NCBI GenBank assembly: GCA_033391075.1
Contig: JAWPMV010000001.1
Coordinates: 1,488,001 to 1,552,000 of the forward strand
Source of the DNA: Bacteroidia bacterium
Lineage (GTDB): Bacteria > Bacteroidota > Bacteroidia > J057
Reading direction: 5' to 3'
DNA length: 64,000 nucleotides
Shown: positions 1 to 8,848 of the stretch, piece after piece
Position numbering within the stretch: position 1 is the stretch's first letter
Layout: each line of letters begins with the position of its first letter
The notes under the pieces: model-generated
Told to the model about the DNA's origin: nothing
Database searches by the model: none
Seen by the model: the letters and a program-made list of their open reading frames with translations, nothing else
Translations under genes and position numbers: made by a program

Positions 1-2
1 TG

Positions 3-266
3 ATGTTTTATTTCATCTTTGGCTTTCTATTTCCTGAGATGCCACGAGCTAAAGTTGCTATGATTAGCATCGGCCTCTGCTTTCTCATCGAAATCAGCCA
101 GTTATACCAGGCCGACTGGATCAATGAGCTGCGTGCTAACCGACTGGGAGGTTTGATTCTGGGCTTTGGTTTTCGTTGGAGTGATCTGCTCTGCTATACC
201 ATGGGTGGGCTTTGGGGATACGGATTGGAAACTTACGGTCCTCTGGCAAAAAGCATAAGGAAATAA
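3..266 (+). CDS. DUF2809 family membrane protein, 5' end cut by window
   Basis: The reading frame is open to the left edge of the window, so the first visible ATG may be internal and the true N-terminus lies outside. The visible 87 residues hold hydrophobic segments and the run DWINELRANRLGG followed by WSDLLCYTMGG, which is typical of the DUF2809 family of small integral membrane proteins. No biochemical function is established for the family. The gene ends 144 bases before the convergent SPFH lipoprotein gene. I see nothing clear in that gap. Confidence 0.7.
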   Translation: MFYFIFGFLFPEMPRAKVAMISIGLCFLIEISQLYQADWINELRANRLGGLILGFGFRWSDLLCYTMGGLWGYGLETYGPLAKSIRK

Positions 267-410
267 GAGAGCTCCCTTGCTGAGAAGGCTTTATAAAAAT
301 GACGATTTTGGCGACAAAGTTTTCAATGCACCTAAAACAATAGGTCCGAATCCCTATGCGAGGATCCGGACACTCAAATTGCAATCAAACAATCGCCATA
401 GCTTGTTTGC

Positions 411-1331
411 CTATTGATTCTTCTTAGCCGTAGTTTGGCTGATATTCATAAAATCCTGAGGAAGTCCCCACAAGGGAATACCTGTCGGATTGATCATCAA
501 TTTGGTATTAGGAGAAGAGGCAAGCTTCGTAAAGGCCTCAATCGCCCGATAGCGTAAAACTTCTTCTGAAAGAGAGGCTCCCAACAATTGATTGGCTTTG
601 GCTTCTGCTTCTGCCTGTAATCGAGTCGCATTTGCATGGGCTTCTGCCCTAAGCGTCAGGGTTTGTTTTTCTGCCTCTGCTTCCAGGATTTTTACTTCCC
701 GTTCTCCCTTGGCCTCGATAATTCTTCTCTCAGCATCGGCCGTTTGTTGCTGCTTTACAAATTGCATGCGCTGAGCCTCTTGTTCAGCTTCCAGCTTTTC
801 TTCAATAGCACGGGTAAGCCCGGCTGGGAGTTTGATACTTTTCAGAAGCACATTGTCAATGATGATCCCGTATTTCTCCAGGATTGAATTCATACGGTTT
901 TTTATCTCGGATTCTATATTTGCCCTTTGCCCTGAGTGCATATCCTTGGCAAAGAATCGAGCCGAAACATCTGAAGTTGTGGATCGGAAAACCGGCATGA
1001 TCAACTGACCCTGATAATTCAGCCCGACTTCCTTCAGTAAAGAAGCAGCCGATGCTGCAGAAACATGGTACTGGATAGATATTTCAGATTGTATCGTCAA
1101 TCCTTCTTTAGAAGGTAAAGGGAGTTCAACCCGCACATTCACGATTTGGGTAGGGATTCTAAAAACGGTGGTATTGAAAGGATTGATATTCACCCGGCCC
1201 TCATATAAGACCTGAGGATCAATAACTCCCCGCACACGTTTGACTCCAACCATTCCCTGATTGATGGTTACACAGGAGTTGAATAAGGATAAAATAAAGA
1301 TCGCCAATAGAAGATTTCGCATTACATTCAT
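411..1331 (-). CDS. SPFH/prohibitin-like lipoprotein
   Basis: This is a 306-residue SPFH (band 7/prohibitin) protein. An N-terminal hydrophobic stretch ends in NSC at Cys20, so it is probably a lipoprotein, although the lipobox is a weak one. The SPFH domain covers roughly residues 25-190. It is followed by a long charged Glu/Ala/Lys-rich coiled coil to about residue 260. SPFH proteins form membrane-bound oligomeric cages or rings that organise membrane domains or regulate proteases. A second start at Met4 is possible. The gene stands alone and is divergent from the FkbM methyltransferase. It is unrelated in arrangement to the second SPFH gene at 7823. Confidence 0.8.
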   Translation of the reverse strand: MNVMRNLLLAIFILSLFNSCVTINQGMVGVKRVRGVIDPQVLYEGRVNINPFNTTVFRIPTQIVNVRVELPLPSKEGLTIQSEISIQYHVSAASAASLLKEVGLNYQGQLIMPVFRSTTSDVSARFFAKDMHSGQRANIESEIKNRMNSILEKYGIIIDNVLLKSIKLPAGLTRAIEEKLEAEQEAQRMQFVKQQQTADAERRIIEAKGEREVKILEAEAEKQTLTLRAEAHANATRLQAEAEAKANQLLGASLSEEVLRYRAIEAFTKLASSPNTKLMINPTGIPLWGLPQDFMNISQTTAKKNQ

Positions 1332-1460
1332 TGTTTAAATGGTAAAGGTGGAAATTGTCTATCGGTATGTGCAGGATAAAATTAGGGAGATTCTCTGGAT
1401 TACTATGACACGCTTGTTCAGGCAAATGACATACTTATACATTCTCAACATTTTCATTCC

Positions 1461-1468
1461 TATCTTTG
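1461..1468 (+). promoter_or_regulatory. -7 element of a Bacteroidota promoter (TATCTTTG)
   Basis: TATCTTTG matches the TAnnTTTG -7 consensus of Bacteroidota primary sigma factor promoters and lies 19 bases before the ATG of the FkbM methyltransferase gene. A clear -33 TTG is not visible at the right distance, so this rests on the -7 element alone. Confidence 0.45.
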
Positions 1469-1487
1469 AGCTCAATTCTAGCTTTTC

Positions 1488-2126
1488 ATGAACTTATCTC
1501 TTCTCAAAAGAAAGATTCTTAACCGGGGTGCGTACTATATTTCCCTATGGAAATTGAGACCCTTGCTAGCTGATTTAAATGAGGATTCTCTCGTCCTGGA
1601 TTGTGGAGCGAATATAGGCGAGATCAGCCAGCAATTTTTGCAAACTGGGGCTGAGGTGATTGCCTTCGAACCGGATCCCACAGCATTCGCCTTATTGGAA
1701 AAAAGATTTAAGGGAAAAAAAGGGATTCAACTGATCAATAAAGCGGTATGGATAGAAAATACCCGGCTTAGCTTCTATTTACATGAAGACCGGGAGGAAG
1801 ACCATGCAGAGCTGACCGTAAGTTCTTCTGTCTATGGAAATAAGAAAAATGTGAGCCAGGAGCATAAACTGGAAGTCGAGGCTATAGATCTTATTGAATT
1901 CATAGAGAAATTGGATAGAAGAGTGAGTTTGATTAAAATAGATATTGAGGGGGCCGAAACGGATATTTTATACAAAATGGTTGAGGCCGGTACATACGAA
2001 AAATTTGACCTGGCAGTGGTTGAAACGCATGAAAGCAAAATACCCGGCCAGGACAAGGAAATCGAAAAGATAAAGGCCTTATTCGAAGAAAAAGACATCG
2101 ACAATATAAAACTCAACTGGATCTAA
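1488..2126 (+). CDS. FkbM family SAM-dependent methyltransferase
   Basis: A 212-residue class I methyltransferase. The SAM-binding glycine loop LDCGANIG is at residues 37-44 and the acidic ribose-binding residue is Glu61 in FEPDP. A later IDIEGAE motif is the signature of the FkbM family, whose members O-methylate sugars, polyketides or surface glycans. The substrate cannot be told from sequence. The stop is 5 bases before the start of the PhoD-like phosphatase gene, so the two are probably co-transcribed, but I see no functional link. Confidence 0.85.
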   Translation: MNLSLLKRKILNRGAYYISLWKLRPLLADLNEDSLVLDCGANIGEISQQFLQTGAEVIAFEPDPTAFALLEKRFKGKKGIQLINKAVWIENTRLSFYLHEDREEDHAELTVSSSVYGNKKNVSQEHKLEVEAIDLIEFIEKLDRRVSLIKIDIEGAETDILYKMVEAGTYEKFDLAVVETHESKIPGQDKEIEKIKALFEEKDIDNIKLNWI

Positions 2127-2131
2127 AACTG

Positions 2132-3751
2132 ATGAAGAAACTTGCTATTCTACTACCTACTATCCTTTTGCTTTGGGCCTGTTCTGAAGTGAAAAAGACT
2201 TCCCCTATGGAAGCGCCACTGAAAGCCCCTTTCGAAAATATCGACACCCTTGCCACCAATGATTGGTGGAACCGAGGCCCAAATGAAATCATAGATCTCA
2301 AGGTCGATAGAAAAGAGGTGATTGCATTTGGGATGTATACAGTGGCCAATCAAACCTTAAAATTGAGTGCCCAACTCTTTCCTCTGTATCCTGATGAGAC
2401 AAGAGAAGTCAAACTGGAAATAAAGCAAGGTGAAAAGTGGGAAGAAGTTCAGACTCAGAAAGTGAATGATCTGGGATGGTCAGCTTTGTTTCGCGTGGAG
2501 AACTGGGATACTTCTCAAGATATCGCTTATAGACTGAGGCATGGAAAAGAGGCAAGTTTTGAAGGCTTAATTCGTAAAGATCCCAAAGACAAATCCGAGA
2601 TTGTACTGGCTGCTTTCTCCTGCAACAGCAATAAGGATAGAGGAGATAGAGCAAACTATGTTCGCAATGTAAATCATCATGACCCTGATCTGCTATTCTT
2701 TGCTGGAGATCAATCTTACGATCATAAAGAGCATACAGCCGCCTGGCTGAAATTTGGGATGCAGTTTAGAGAATTATTTAGAGAAAGGCCCTGTATTACC
2801 ATTCCGGATGATCATGATATCGGGCAAGGAAATATTTGGGGAGAATATGGCAAGAAAGCCTCCTCTTCTGCAGGTCCGGATGGCGGCTATTTTTATCATC
2901 ATGAGTATGTGAAGATGGTGGAAAGGTGCCAAACAGCTCATTTACCTGATCCTTTCGACCCCAAACCGGTTGAACAGGGAATAGGAGTGTACTTCACCAA
3001 TCTAATCGTAGGAGGAGTTGATTTTGCCATCATTGAAGACCGGAAGTTCAAGTCAGGTCCGGAAGGGAAAATTCCTCAACAAGGCCCTCGACCCGATCAT
3101 ATCCGCAATCCGGATTATGATCCTAAAAGTGTAGATGTGGAGGGACTTGAATTATTGGGACAAAGACAATTGGACTTTCTGGATAGCTGGGGAGAAAACA
3201 AAGAGAATAATGTAATGAAGGCAGTACTTTCTCAAACCGGTTTTTGTGGAGGCGCTCACTTGCATGGGAAAAAAGAAAATCGCCTGCATGCAGATATGGA
3301 TTCAAATGGTTGGCCTCAAACGGGCCGAAATAAAGCGATCAAGGCTATCCAAAAAGCCAATGCCGTACATATAGCAGGAGATCAACACCTGGCAACTATA
3401 ATCCATCACGGAAGCGATGAATGGGAAGATGGTCCCTGGGCCTTTGTTGTGCCTGCTATCGTGAACAATTACTATAGTCGCTGGTGGTGGCCGGAAGATG
3501 AAAAAGCCGGAGAAAATGGCAATGACGTTTTGCCCTGGACCGGACGCTACCTGGATGGCTTTGCGAATAAAATCACCATGCAGGCCTATGTAAATCCAGA
3601 TAGCCACTCCAGTGGTGCGGGTTATGGTCTGATTCGCTTTGATAAAACTGAAAATGAAGTAACTTTTGAATGTTGGCCGCGTAGCGTGGATGTAACCCAG
3701 CCCGATGCTCAGCAATTCAAAGGCTGGCCCTTTACTGTTAATATGGACTAA
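2132..3751 (+). CDS. PhoD-like metallophosphatase lipoprotein
   Basis: A 539-residue protein with a lipoprotein signal (WAC, Cys17), a beta-rich N-terminal domain (about residues 50-150) and a metallophosphatase domain. Metal-binding motifs include GDQSY at 192-196, DDHD at 226-229 and a later AGDQH. These match the PhoD/alkaline phosphatase D superfamily of calcium- or iron-dependent phosphodiesterases and monoesterases. It probably acts outside the cytoplasmic membrane on phosphate esters. No Tat motif is visible, unlike Bacillus PhoD, so export is likely by Sec followed by lipidation. It sits between the FkbM gene and a metallopeptidase-like lipoprotein gene with almost no spacing. Confidence 0.85.
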   Translation: MKKLAILLPTILLLWACSEVKKTSPMEAPLKAPFENIDTLATNDWWNRGPNEIIDLKVDRKEVIAFGMYTVANQTLKLSAQLFPLYPDETREVKLEIKQGEKWEEVQTQKVNDLGWSALFRVENWDTSQDIAYRLRHGKEASFEGLIRKDPKDKSEIVLAAFSCNSNKDRGDRANYVRNVNHHDPDLLFFAGDQSYDHKEHTAAWLKFGMQFRELFRERPCITIPDDHDIGQGNIWGEYGKKASSSAGPDGGYFYHHEYVKMVERCQTAHLPDPFDPKPVEQGIGVYFTNLIVGGVDFAIIEDRKFKSGPEGKIPQQGPRPDHIRNPDYDPKSVDVEGLELLGQRQLDFLDSWGENKENNVMKAVLSQTGFCGGAHLHGKKENRLHADMDSNGWPQTGRNKAIKAIQKANAVHIAGDQHLATIIHHGSDEWEDGPWAFVVPAIVNNYYSRWWWPEDEKAGENGNDVLPWTGRYLDGFANKITMQAYVNPDSHSSGAGYGLIRFDKTENEVTFECWPRSVDVTQPDAQQFKGWPFTVNMD

Positions 3752-3752
3752 A

Positions 3753-4538
3753 ATGAAAGTACTTAAATTTCTCCTTTTATTAAGTATGGTTTCCTGGGGA
3801 TGCACTGCTTGTGAAGATCCGGGGCCTCCCATTGCGGAGATAGGAGAAAAACTGGACCCTCCTTTTTCCGGAACCATTTTTCTGGATGGAGATATCATCA
3901 CCTCAGCAGATCCTACGACTTTTACAGGCCTGGTAGACGCGGGGAAAGAAGCCAGAACCATGTACGACCGCCGTGCCAATGATTGGGTACAATTGGAGCC
4001 CTGGCTCTTTAATGCAAGTTATGACGATGGCCTGAGTATAGAGATGCAGGTAAACCCTGAGTTTGGTACACAGGATCAGGCAAGAGTGGAAGCTGAAAAA
4101 TATGCAGAAGTTATCGGCCGCCTTCCCACTTCCTTGAGAAAGGATGTGGAAACCTCCTGGATTCATAAAGGCGTAAATCCCTTTGGAGGAGGAAATAGAA
4201 ATCTCCTCATTCATGTAGGCCAGGCAGATCTGTATGTCAATGATGGCATCCTGGAAGAAACCCTGGTGCATGAAGCCAGTCATACCTCTCTGGATGCAGA
4301 GCATGCGAGCTCAGCTGGATGGAAAGCGGCTCAGGAAGCAGATCCGGCATTCATTTCCACCTATGCAAGAGACAATCCCGAAAGAGAAGATATAGCCGAG
4401 AGTTATTTGCTCCATTTGGCCCTTAGACATAGAGGAGATAGGATTTCCCAGGAATTGAAGGATGCCATCACCCAACATATTCCAAGCCGATTAACTTATT
4501 TTGATTCCCTCAACCTGGACATGTACCCCATTGACTAA
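3753..4538 (+). CDS. Lipoprotein with zinc metallopeptidase motif
   Basis: A 261-residue protein. The ATG at 3753, one base after the upstream stop codon, gives a proper lipoprotein signal with Cys17 (or Cys20). Residues 173-177 read HEASH, an HExxH zinc site, and about 40 residues later comes NPEREDIAES, whose acidic residues fit a third zinc ligand as in gluzincin-type peptidases. The target is unknown. The gene is packed between the PhoD-like phosphatase and a small lipoprotein, which suggests a cell-envelope operon. I cannot assign it to a named peptidase family. Confidence 0.6.
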   Translation: MKVLKFLLLLSMVSWGCTACEDPGPPIAEIGEKLDPPFSGTIFLDGDIITSADPTTFTGLVDAGKEARTMYDRRANDWVQLEPWLFNASYDDGLSIEMQVNPEFGTQDQARVEAEKYAEVIGRLPTSLRKDVETSWIHKGVNPFGGGNRNLLIHVGQADLYVNDGILEETLVHEASHTSLDAEHASSAGWKAAQEADPAFISTYARDNPEREDIAESYLLHLALRHRGDRISQELKDAITQHIPSRLTYFDSLNLDMYPID

Positions 4539-4543
4539 GAGAT

Positions 4544-4867
4544 ATGAAATCGAATCTATTGTATTCTGCTCTATTAATGCTTGGAATTGCTTTCGCCTGT
4601 AAAAGTACTGATCCCCTAACAACTGCAGGAAAAAGCTATCAAATGAAGCAGGATTATATTTCCTTGAAAACAGTTATGGAAGGACTTGAAACTGGAGTAG
4701 ATAAGAGCCGTTTGCAAGAATTATTGGGAGAACCCATTGATATGGGTTTTGATTATCGATACCTATTGGATTCTACAGGACCGGAAGGTTGTGTGGTAGG
4801 TGCAGTATTTCACCTGGATAGTGAAGGAAAAGTGGACGATAAATGGATAGGGGAAATATGTGAGTAA
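4544..4867 (+). CDS. Small lipoprotein, possible BamE/SmpA-like fold
   Basis: A 107-residue protein with a lipoprotein signal ending at AFAC (Cys19). The body contains a helix with GVDKSRLQELLGEP followed by a beta-rich stretch, the arrangement seen in BamE/SmpA-like small lipoproteins that decorate envelope complexes. The sequence is too short and divergent to say more. It starts 6 bases after the metallopeptidase-like lipoprotein gene and is probably the last gene of that operon. Confidence 0.55.
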   Translation: MKSNLLYSALLMLGIAFACKSTDPLTTAGKSYQMKQDYISLKTVMEGLETGVDKSRLQELLGEPIDMGFDYRYLLDSTGPEGCVVGAVFHLDSEGKVDDKWIGEICE

Positions 4868-5086
4868 TTAGCAGTGGCAATCATACCATTGATGCACGAT
4901 GCGGGCAAGCTCATCTAAATGTGAAAGAATTGCCTCTTCCCCTACATAAACCTCTTCTCCATCTTTAAGCGAAATCTCCTCTTCCTGCTCAGAAGGAAGC
5001 AACTTTTTCGCCAAAGATAATTCTTCCAGTTTCTCAACAATGCTTTGATAAGCAGTTGATGTGGGTGAAGCAGTTAAGACAAGCAT
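4868..5086 (-). CDS. Small thioredoxin/glutaredoxin-fold-like hypothetical protein
   Basis: A 72-residue protein if it starts at the ATG complementary to 5084-5086. The longer in-frame version to 5200 would overlap the divergent GNAT gene and is less likely. The C-terminal half, with a V-x-V-G-E-E-A-I run leading into a helix, resembles the second half of glutaredoxin or glutathione-S-transferase N-domains. There is no N-terminal CxxC, and the protein ends in CHC. It abuts the preceding convergent gene with no spacer. Function unknown. Confidence 0.4.
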   Translation of the reverse strand: MLVLTASPTSTAYQSIVEKLEELSLAKKLLPSEQEEEISLKDGEEVYVGEEAILSHLDELARIVHQWYDCHC

Positions 5087-5132
5087 ATGTTCTAATTTAT
5101 TAGGTTCAAAATTAGGGATAAATCCCAAACTT

Positions 5133-5678
5133 ATGGCTGGTGAAATCATTTTCGAAACCTCAAGGCTCCGGATACGCGAATATTTGTTTTCTGATCTCAA
5201 CGCTATTCATGAATACGCCTCCAAAGCTGAAGTTGTTCAGTATCAGAACTGGGGACCCAATCGTTTGGAAGATAGCCGACAATTTTTAGCTGAGGTCATG
5301 AACTGGCCAAAACAAAATCCGCGCATGAGTTATGGTTTTTGTATTGCTTCGAAACCAGACAATCATTGTATGGGGGGATGTGGGATTTATTTGAATAAAG
5401 AGGGCCTGGATAAAGCCAAGATCGGCTATATCTTGAATCCAAAATTCTGGAAGCAGGGCTATACAACAGAAGCTACTCAAGAACTTGCTCGTTATGCCAG
5501 CGAAGAGCTGAAGATTGGGCTTGTTGAAGCAACCTGTGATGTGAGAAATATTGCTTCAAAGCGTGTCCTGGAAAAATCCGGATTTGAGCTGGATCGTTTG
5601 CTTGAGAAACACTATCTCCAAAAAGGAATTATGCGGGACAGCTATCTGTATCGCTATCTTGGTTCAGCTAGCACATAA
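5133..5678 (+). CDS. GNAT family N-acetyltransferase (RimJ/RimL type)
   Basis: A 181-residue GNAT enzyme when started at the ATG at 5133, which gives the usual RimJ/RimL opening ETSRLRIREY. A longer frame from 5061 adds 24 residues that do not fit the family. The central IGYILNPKFWKQGYTTEA segment is the acetyl-CoA-binding region, followed by CDVRNIASKRVLEKSGF, the typical C-terminal signature. Such enzymes acetylate N-terminal amines of proteins or small molecules. The substrate is unknown. Confidence 0.85.
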   Translation: MAGEIIFETSRLRIREYLFSDLNAIHEYASKAEVVQYQNWGPNRLEDSRQFLAEVMNWPKQNPRMSYGFCIASKPDNHCMGGCGIYLNKEGLDKAKIGYILNPKFWKQGYTTEATQELARYASEELKIGLVEATCDVRNIASKRVLEKSGFELDRLLEKHYLQKGIMRDSYLYRYLGSAST

Positions 5679-5723
5679 TGTATTTCTGCTATACGAAAAC
5701 AAAAAACTAATCTCTGCGGTTCC

Positions 5724-6533
5724 ATGAGCAAAACACCATCGATGAACCTTAGATACCTGTTGGGATCACTCATTTCCCTCCCACTTCTTCCGCTAATTTA
5801 TATTCAGTCTCTCAGAATCCGCGCAAAGGTGCCTCAATTACCAGAAGCAGAAGAGAGCCGAGGCATGCAGATCAAAAAATCAGGCTCAGGGCAACGTATT
5901 CTATTTTTAGGGGAAAGTACAGTTGCTGGTATAGGAATAAAAAAACATGAAGACGGGATCGCAGGGACCTTTGCCCGAGAATATTCTGATTATACGGGAG
6001 AAAATGTATCCTGGAGGGTGTATGCAAAAAGTGGGTATACGGCTGAAGAGGTCTATAATCAGATCCTTCCGAATATAGAAGAATCGAAGGTTGACCTTTT
6101 TGTCATTGGTTTAGGAGGAAATGATGCCTTTACCCTAAATTCTCCGGGAAACTGGATCAAGAATATCGAAAAGATCATCAATCACCTACAGAAAAAATAT
6201 CCCGATACAGCTATTGCTTTCCTCAATATGCCTCCCATCAAATTATTTCCAGCCTTTACGCCGCAAATCAAGTTCGTCCTGGGAAACCTGGTAGAAATTC
6301 TGGGGGATGAATTGGAAGCTTATGTAGCTAAGCGCGAAAATGTGTATTATTATGCAAAGCGGGTGAGTGCAGAAGACTGGAGTGAAAGATTAGGAGTAGA
6401 GGCGAGTGCAGAGGATTTGTTTAGCGATGGCGTGCACCCCGCAAAGATCACCTATCAACTCTGGGCGCAAGATATGCTCAGGTATTTGGTAGAAGAAACA
6501 GACTTCGAAAGCAGGATCAGAGTGATAGCTTGA
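5724..6533 (+). CDS. SGNH/GDSL family hydrolase
   Basis: A 269-residue protein with a hydrophobic N-terminal segment (residues 10-28), probably a membrane anchor. The SGNH blocks are visible: GES with nucleophile Ser65, GGND with Asn133, and DGVHP with Asp235 and His238. The family includes lysophospholipases, arylesterases and carbohydrate acetylesterases. It is followed 16 bases later by an SMP-30-like lipoprotein gene, so the two may form an operon. Confidence 0.8.
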   Translation: MSKTPSMNLRYLLGSLISLPLLPLIYIQSLRIRAKVPQLPEAEESRGMQIKKSGSGQRILFLGESTVAGIGIKKHEDGIAGTFAREYSDYTGENVSWRVYAKSGYTAEEVYNQILPNIEESKVDLFVIGLGGNDAFTLNSPGNWIKNIEKIINHLQKKYPDTAIAFLNMPPIKLFPAFTPQIKFVLGNLVEILGDELEAYVAKRENVYYYAKRVSAEDWSERLGVEASAEDLFSDGVHPAKITYQLWAQDMLRYLVEETDFESRIRVIA

Positions 6534-6549
6534 TGGCTAATTCCTGATT

Positions 6550-7497
6550 ATGCGTTTCTTATATTTATTCATTTTAGTATCCCTTTTTTCCTGTTCCCCC
6601 AAGCCTCAAATCTATGAGATTGCCGAGGAGAAAGACATGATCCCAGAAGGGATTGCCATTGATCCTAAAAGTGGGAAAATCTATCTGAGTAGCGTTCATA
6701 AAAAGAAAATAGGGGTCTTTGATCCCGAAACAAGCTCATTCAAAGATTTTATTACCTCAGGTCAATACGGATTCAAAAGAGGAGTGGGGATGAAAGTATT
6801 TGATCAAATGCTTTTCGCCCTGGGAAGTGATGAGGAAAGTGGAAAAGGAGCTTCTATCTTATTGGTGTTGGAGCTCGAAAGTGGAAATCTGATAGATTCC
6901 TTTAGCCTGGAAGATTCAACTTCTCACTTTTTAAATGACCTTGTAATTGATGGGCAAGGCAAGATTTATCTGACTGACACAGAGGGGCATGGGATTTATG
7001 CATTGAACTATCCAGAGGGGGAGATAGAACTGTTTTTTCAGGATGAAAGCATTCGCTATCCAAACGGAATTGCTCTTTCTGAAGATGCATCAAAGCTATT
7101 CATTGATTCCTGGTCTGATGGGATTCGGATTCTGGATCTGGAAAGCAAAGAGATACTTAATGACCAACATACACCAACTTCCGAGTTTGGAATTGATGGT
7201 TTGTCCTATCATGCCGGATCTTTGTACGCCATTCATAATTCAGGTGAGGATCATAGCAAATATGGTCTCTACAGAATTCCGCTATTGGAGAATGAAAAAG
7301 TGCTGGGAGATCCAGAAGCTGTGCTTATTGGACATCCTAAAATGAATGTCCCAACTACGCTGAGTATTCTGGAGGGAACTGCCTATATCCTGGCGAACAG
7401 TCAATTGGATAATCTGGATCAGGAGAAGAACCAGATTTTGTCTTATGAGCAATTAAGTCCTACATTTATTATTAGACTAAAGCTTGATACCAATTAG
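6550..7497 (+). CDS. SMP-30/gluconolactonase-like beta-propeller lipoprotein
   Basis: A 315-residue lipoprotein (Cys15 in LFSCS). The body shows repeated propeller-like blades with phrases such as PEGIAIDPKSGKIYLSS and YPNGIALSEDASKLF, typical of the SMP-30/strictosidine-synthase-like six-bladed propellers that hydrolyse lactones or bind sugars. The catalytic metal ligands cannot be fixed by eye, so an enzymatic role is inference. It precedes the EAD11-like gene by 4 bases, which may reflect read-through rather than shared function. Confidence 0.65.
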   Translation: MRFLYLFILVSLFSCSPKPQIYEIAEEKDMIPEGIAIDPKSGKIYLSSVHKKKIGVFDPETSSFKDFITSGQYGFKRGVGMKVFDQMLFALGSDEESGKGASILLVLELESGNLIDSFSLEDSTSHFLNDLVIDGQGKIYLTDTEGHGIYALNYPEGEIELFFQDESIRYPNGIALSEDASKLFIDSWSDGIRILDLESKEILNDQHTPTSEFGIDGLSYHAGSLYAIHNSGEDHSKYGLYRIPLLENEKVLGDPEAVLIGHPKMNVPTTLSILEGTAYILANSQLDNLDQEKNQILSYEQLSPTFIIRLKLDTN

Positions 7498-7501
7498 GAT
7501 A

Positions 7502-7732
7502 ATGGATATACAAGAAATTCAAAAGCTCATATCTCAAGGCAGGATTCAGAAAGCCCTGGATGCCATTGACAAGCATATCGAGAAAGAAGATCCTCGAAAA
7601 AAAGACTTTATCCTAATATCGTCTCAATTCAATATGCTGAAAAGAGATGAAATGATGGGATTAGTGATGCATGAGGAAGTTCAACAATCCCAAAAGAAGA
7701 TCCTTCAATCTCTTCTTGATTTATTTATGTGA
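7502..7732 (+). CDS. Stand-alone EAD11-like (effector-associated domain) mini-protein
   Basis: A 76-residue protein starting at the ATG at 7502. The pattern IQKLISQGRIQKALDAI, then LISSQFNMLKRDEMMGLV, then a final amphipathic helix ending in LLDLF matches my recollection of the EAD11 family. In that family a helix carrying I..G....AL is followed by LL.SQ....+......G and a helix of the type ...I..LL..L. EADs are small death-like adaptor domains that bring effectors such as CHAT peptidases and STAND NTPases together in bacterial conflict systems. Here the domain stands alone, 90 bases before an SPFH gene and 3 kb before a broken CHAT-like fragment. No effector is fused to it. The family call is by eye. 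Confidence 0.55.
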   Translation: MDIQEIQKLISQGRIQKALDAIDKHIEKEDPRKKDFILISSQFNMLKRDEMMGLVMHEEVQQSQKKILQSLLDLFM

Positions 7733-7745
7733 TTTTTACGCAAAA
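7723..7745. promoter_or_regulatory. Candidate operator (inverted copy) overlapping the EAD11 stop codon
   Basis: ATTTATGT-N7-ACGCAAAA, close to the dyad found at 7795, 30558 and 44749. Read on the minus strand it closely matches the 7795 site (TTTGCGTAAAAA, then CACATAAATA a few bases on). TTTTTACGCAAA at 7733-7744 is an exact reverse complement of 7796-7807. The pair of sites about 70 bases apart would suit a looping or cooperative repressor. Confidence 0.45.
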
Positions 7746-7791
7746 AACTTCTCAATAGCCCAACCTTCGAGACCGATAGCCGTATCTATAG

Positions 7792-7817
7792 TATATTTGC
7801 GTAAAAAATACACATAA
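7792..7817 (+). promoter_or_regulatory. Promoter -7 element with overlapping dyad operator for the SPFH gene
   Basis: TATATTTG at 7792-7799 is an exact TAnnTTTG -7 element, 23 bases before the SPFH ATG. No good -33 TTG is visible. Overlapping it, at 7795-7817, is ATTTGCGT-N7-ACACATAA. Its left half is identical to those at 30558 and 44749, and its right half is similar. A protein bound here would cover the -7 element and start site, so a repressor is expected. Confidence 0.5.
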
Positions 7818-7822
7818 ATACC

Positions 7823-8848
7823 ATGCTAGGATTTAAACACATAAAATTTGATTCCATGACCTATGTTCTCCATTTCAAAAATGGAGAAATAAAAAGAGAA
7901 GGGAGAGGGCTTTCCTTCTTTTATTTTGCTCCCAGTAGCTCAATAGTTGCTATCCCTATGGGCAGCAATGATCTTCCCTTCTTTTTTCAGGAATCCACCC
8001 GTGATTATCAGCAAGTGAGTATTCAGGGCCAAATCAGCTATAAGATTAACAGTCCTCGGATCCTCGCTGACGTTTTGGACTTTACGGTCAATGAGGATGG
8101 AAAGTATAAGAAGAATGATGTCGAAAAGCTCAATCAGCGCATCATCAATGAGGCCCAGACTTCGACTTCCGCTTTTATACACGGGATAAGCCTAAAGGAT
8201 GCTATTCGTTCGGCTCAGGACATTGAAAGCCGTATCCTTCAAGGCTTACAGGAATCTGCTGTGATAAATATGCTGGGAATAGAAATATTAGGGGCCAATA
8301 TTCTGGCAGTAAAGGCCAGTCCTGAAATGGCAAGGGCCCTGGAAACAGAGACACGAGAAAAGCTTCAACAGGAAGCGGATGAAGCCATTTATGAGCGACG
8401 AAATTTTGCCGTAGAACAGGAGCGAAAAATCAAAGAATCAGAATTGAATACGGAGATTGCAGTCGAAGAAAAGCGCAAGCAGATTTCTGAGAAAAAAATG
8501 GAGGCATCGGTCCAGCAAGCAGAAAATGACCGGAAGTTGAGAGAAATGCGAGTCGATGCAGATATTTCAGTAGAAAATCAGCGAAAATCCCTGATTCAAC
8601 TTCGTACCGCCAATGAGAAAAAACAAGCAGAGACCAAGGGTTTTGTGCTGGAAGCAACACTCAAACCCTATAAAGATCTGGATTGGAAAACCTTGATGGC
8701 TTTGGGGAATAATGCAGATCCCAAGCTAAATATAGCATTGGCTTTCCGTGAACTGGCTGAGAATGCAGACAAAATTGGCAATCTCAATATTAGTCCTGAA
8801 TTGCTGGAAAGTATATTGCAATCCGGTGGGAGAGGAGGGCGGAAATGA
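7823..8848 (+). CDS. SPFH domain protein with long C-terminal coiled coil
   Basis: A 341-residue SPFH/band-7 protein without a signal peptide or clear membrane segment. The SPFH domain spans roughly residues 1-175, followed by a charged coiled coil (about 175-270, with QEADEAIYERRNFAVEQERK) and a C-terminal tail ending in GGRGGRK. Its last four bases overlap the start of an NAD-kinase-like gene (ATGA), so the two are translationally coupled. SPFH proteins assemble into oligomers. Comparative genomics has linked some SPFH proteins to NAD/ADP-ribose gene clusters. I infer a scaffold for the partner kinase-like protein. Confidence 0.75.
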   Translation: MLGFKHIKFDSMTYVLHFKNGEIKREGRGLSFFYFAPSSSIVAIPMGSNDLPFFFQESTRDYQQVSIQGQISYKINSPRILADVLDFTVNEDGKYKKNDVEKLNQRIINEAQTSTSAFIHGISLKDAIRSAQDIESRILQGLQESAVINMLGIEILGANILAVKASPEMARALETETREKLQQEADEAIYERRNFAVEQERKIKESELNTEIAVEEKRKQISEKKMEASVQQAENDRKLREMRVDADISVENQRKSLIQLRTANEKKQAETKGFVLEATLKPYKDLDWKTLMALGNNADPKLNIALAFRELAENADKIGNLNISPELLESILQSGGRGGRK

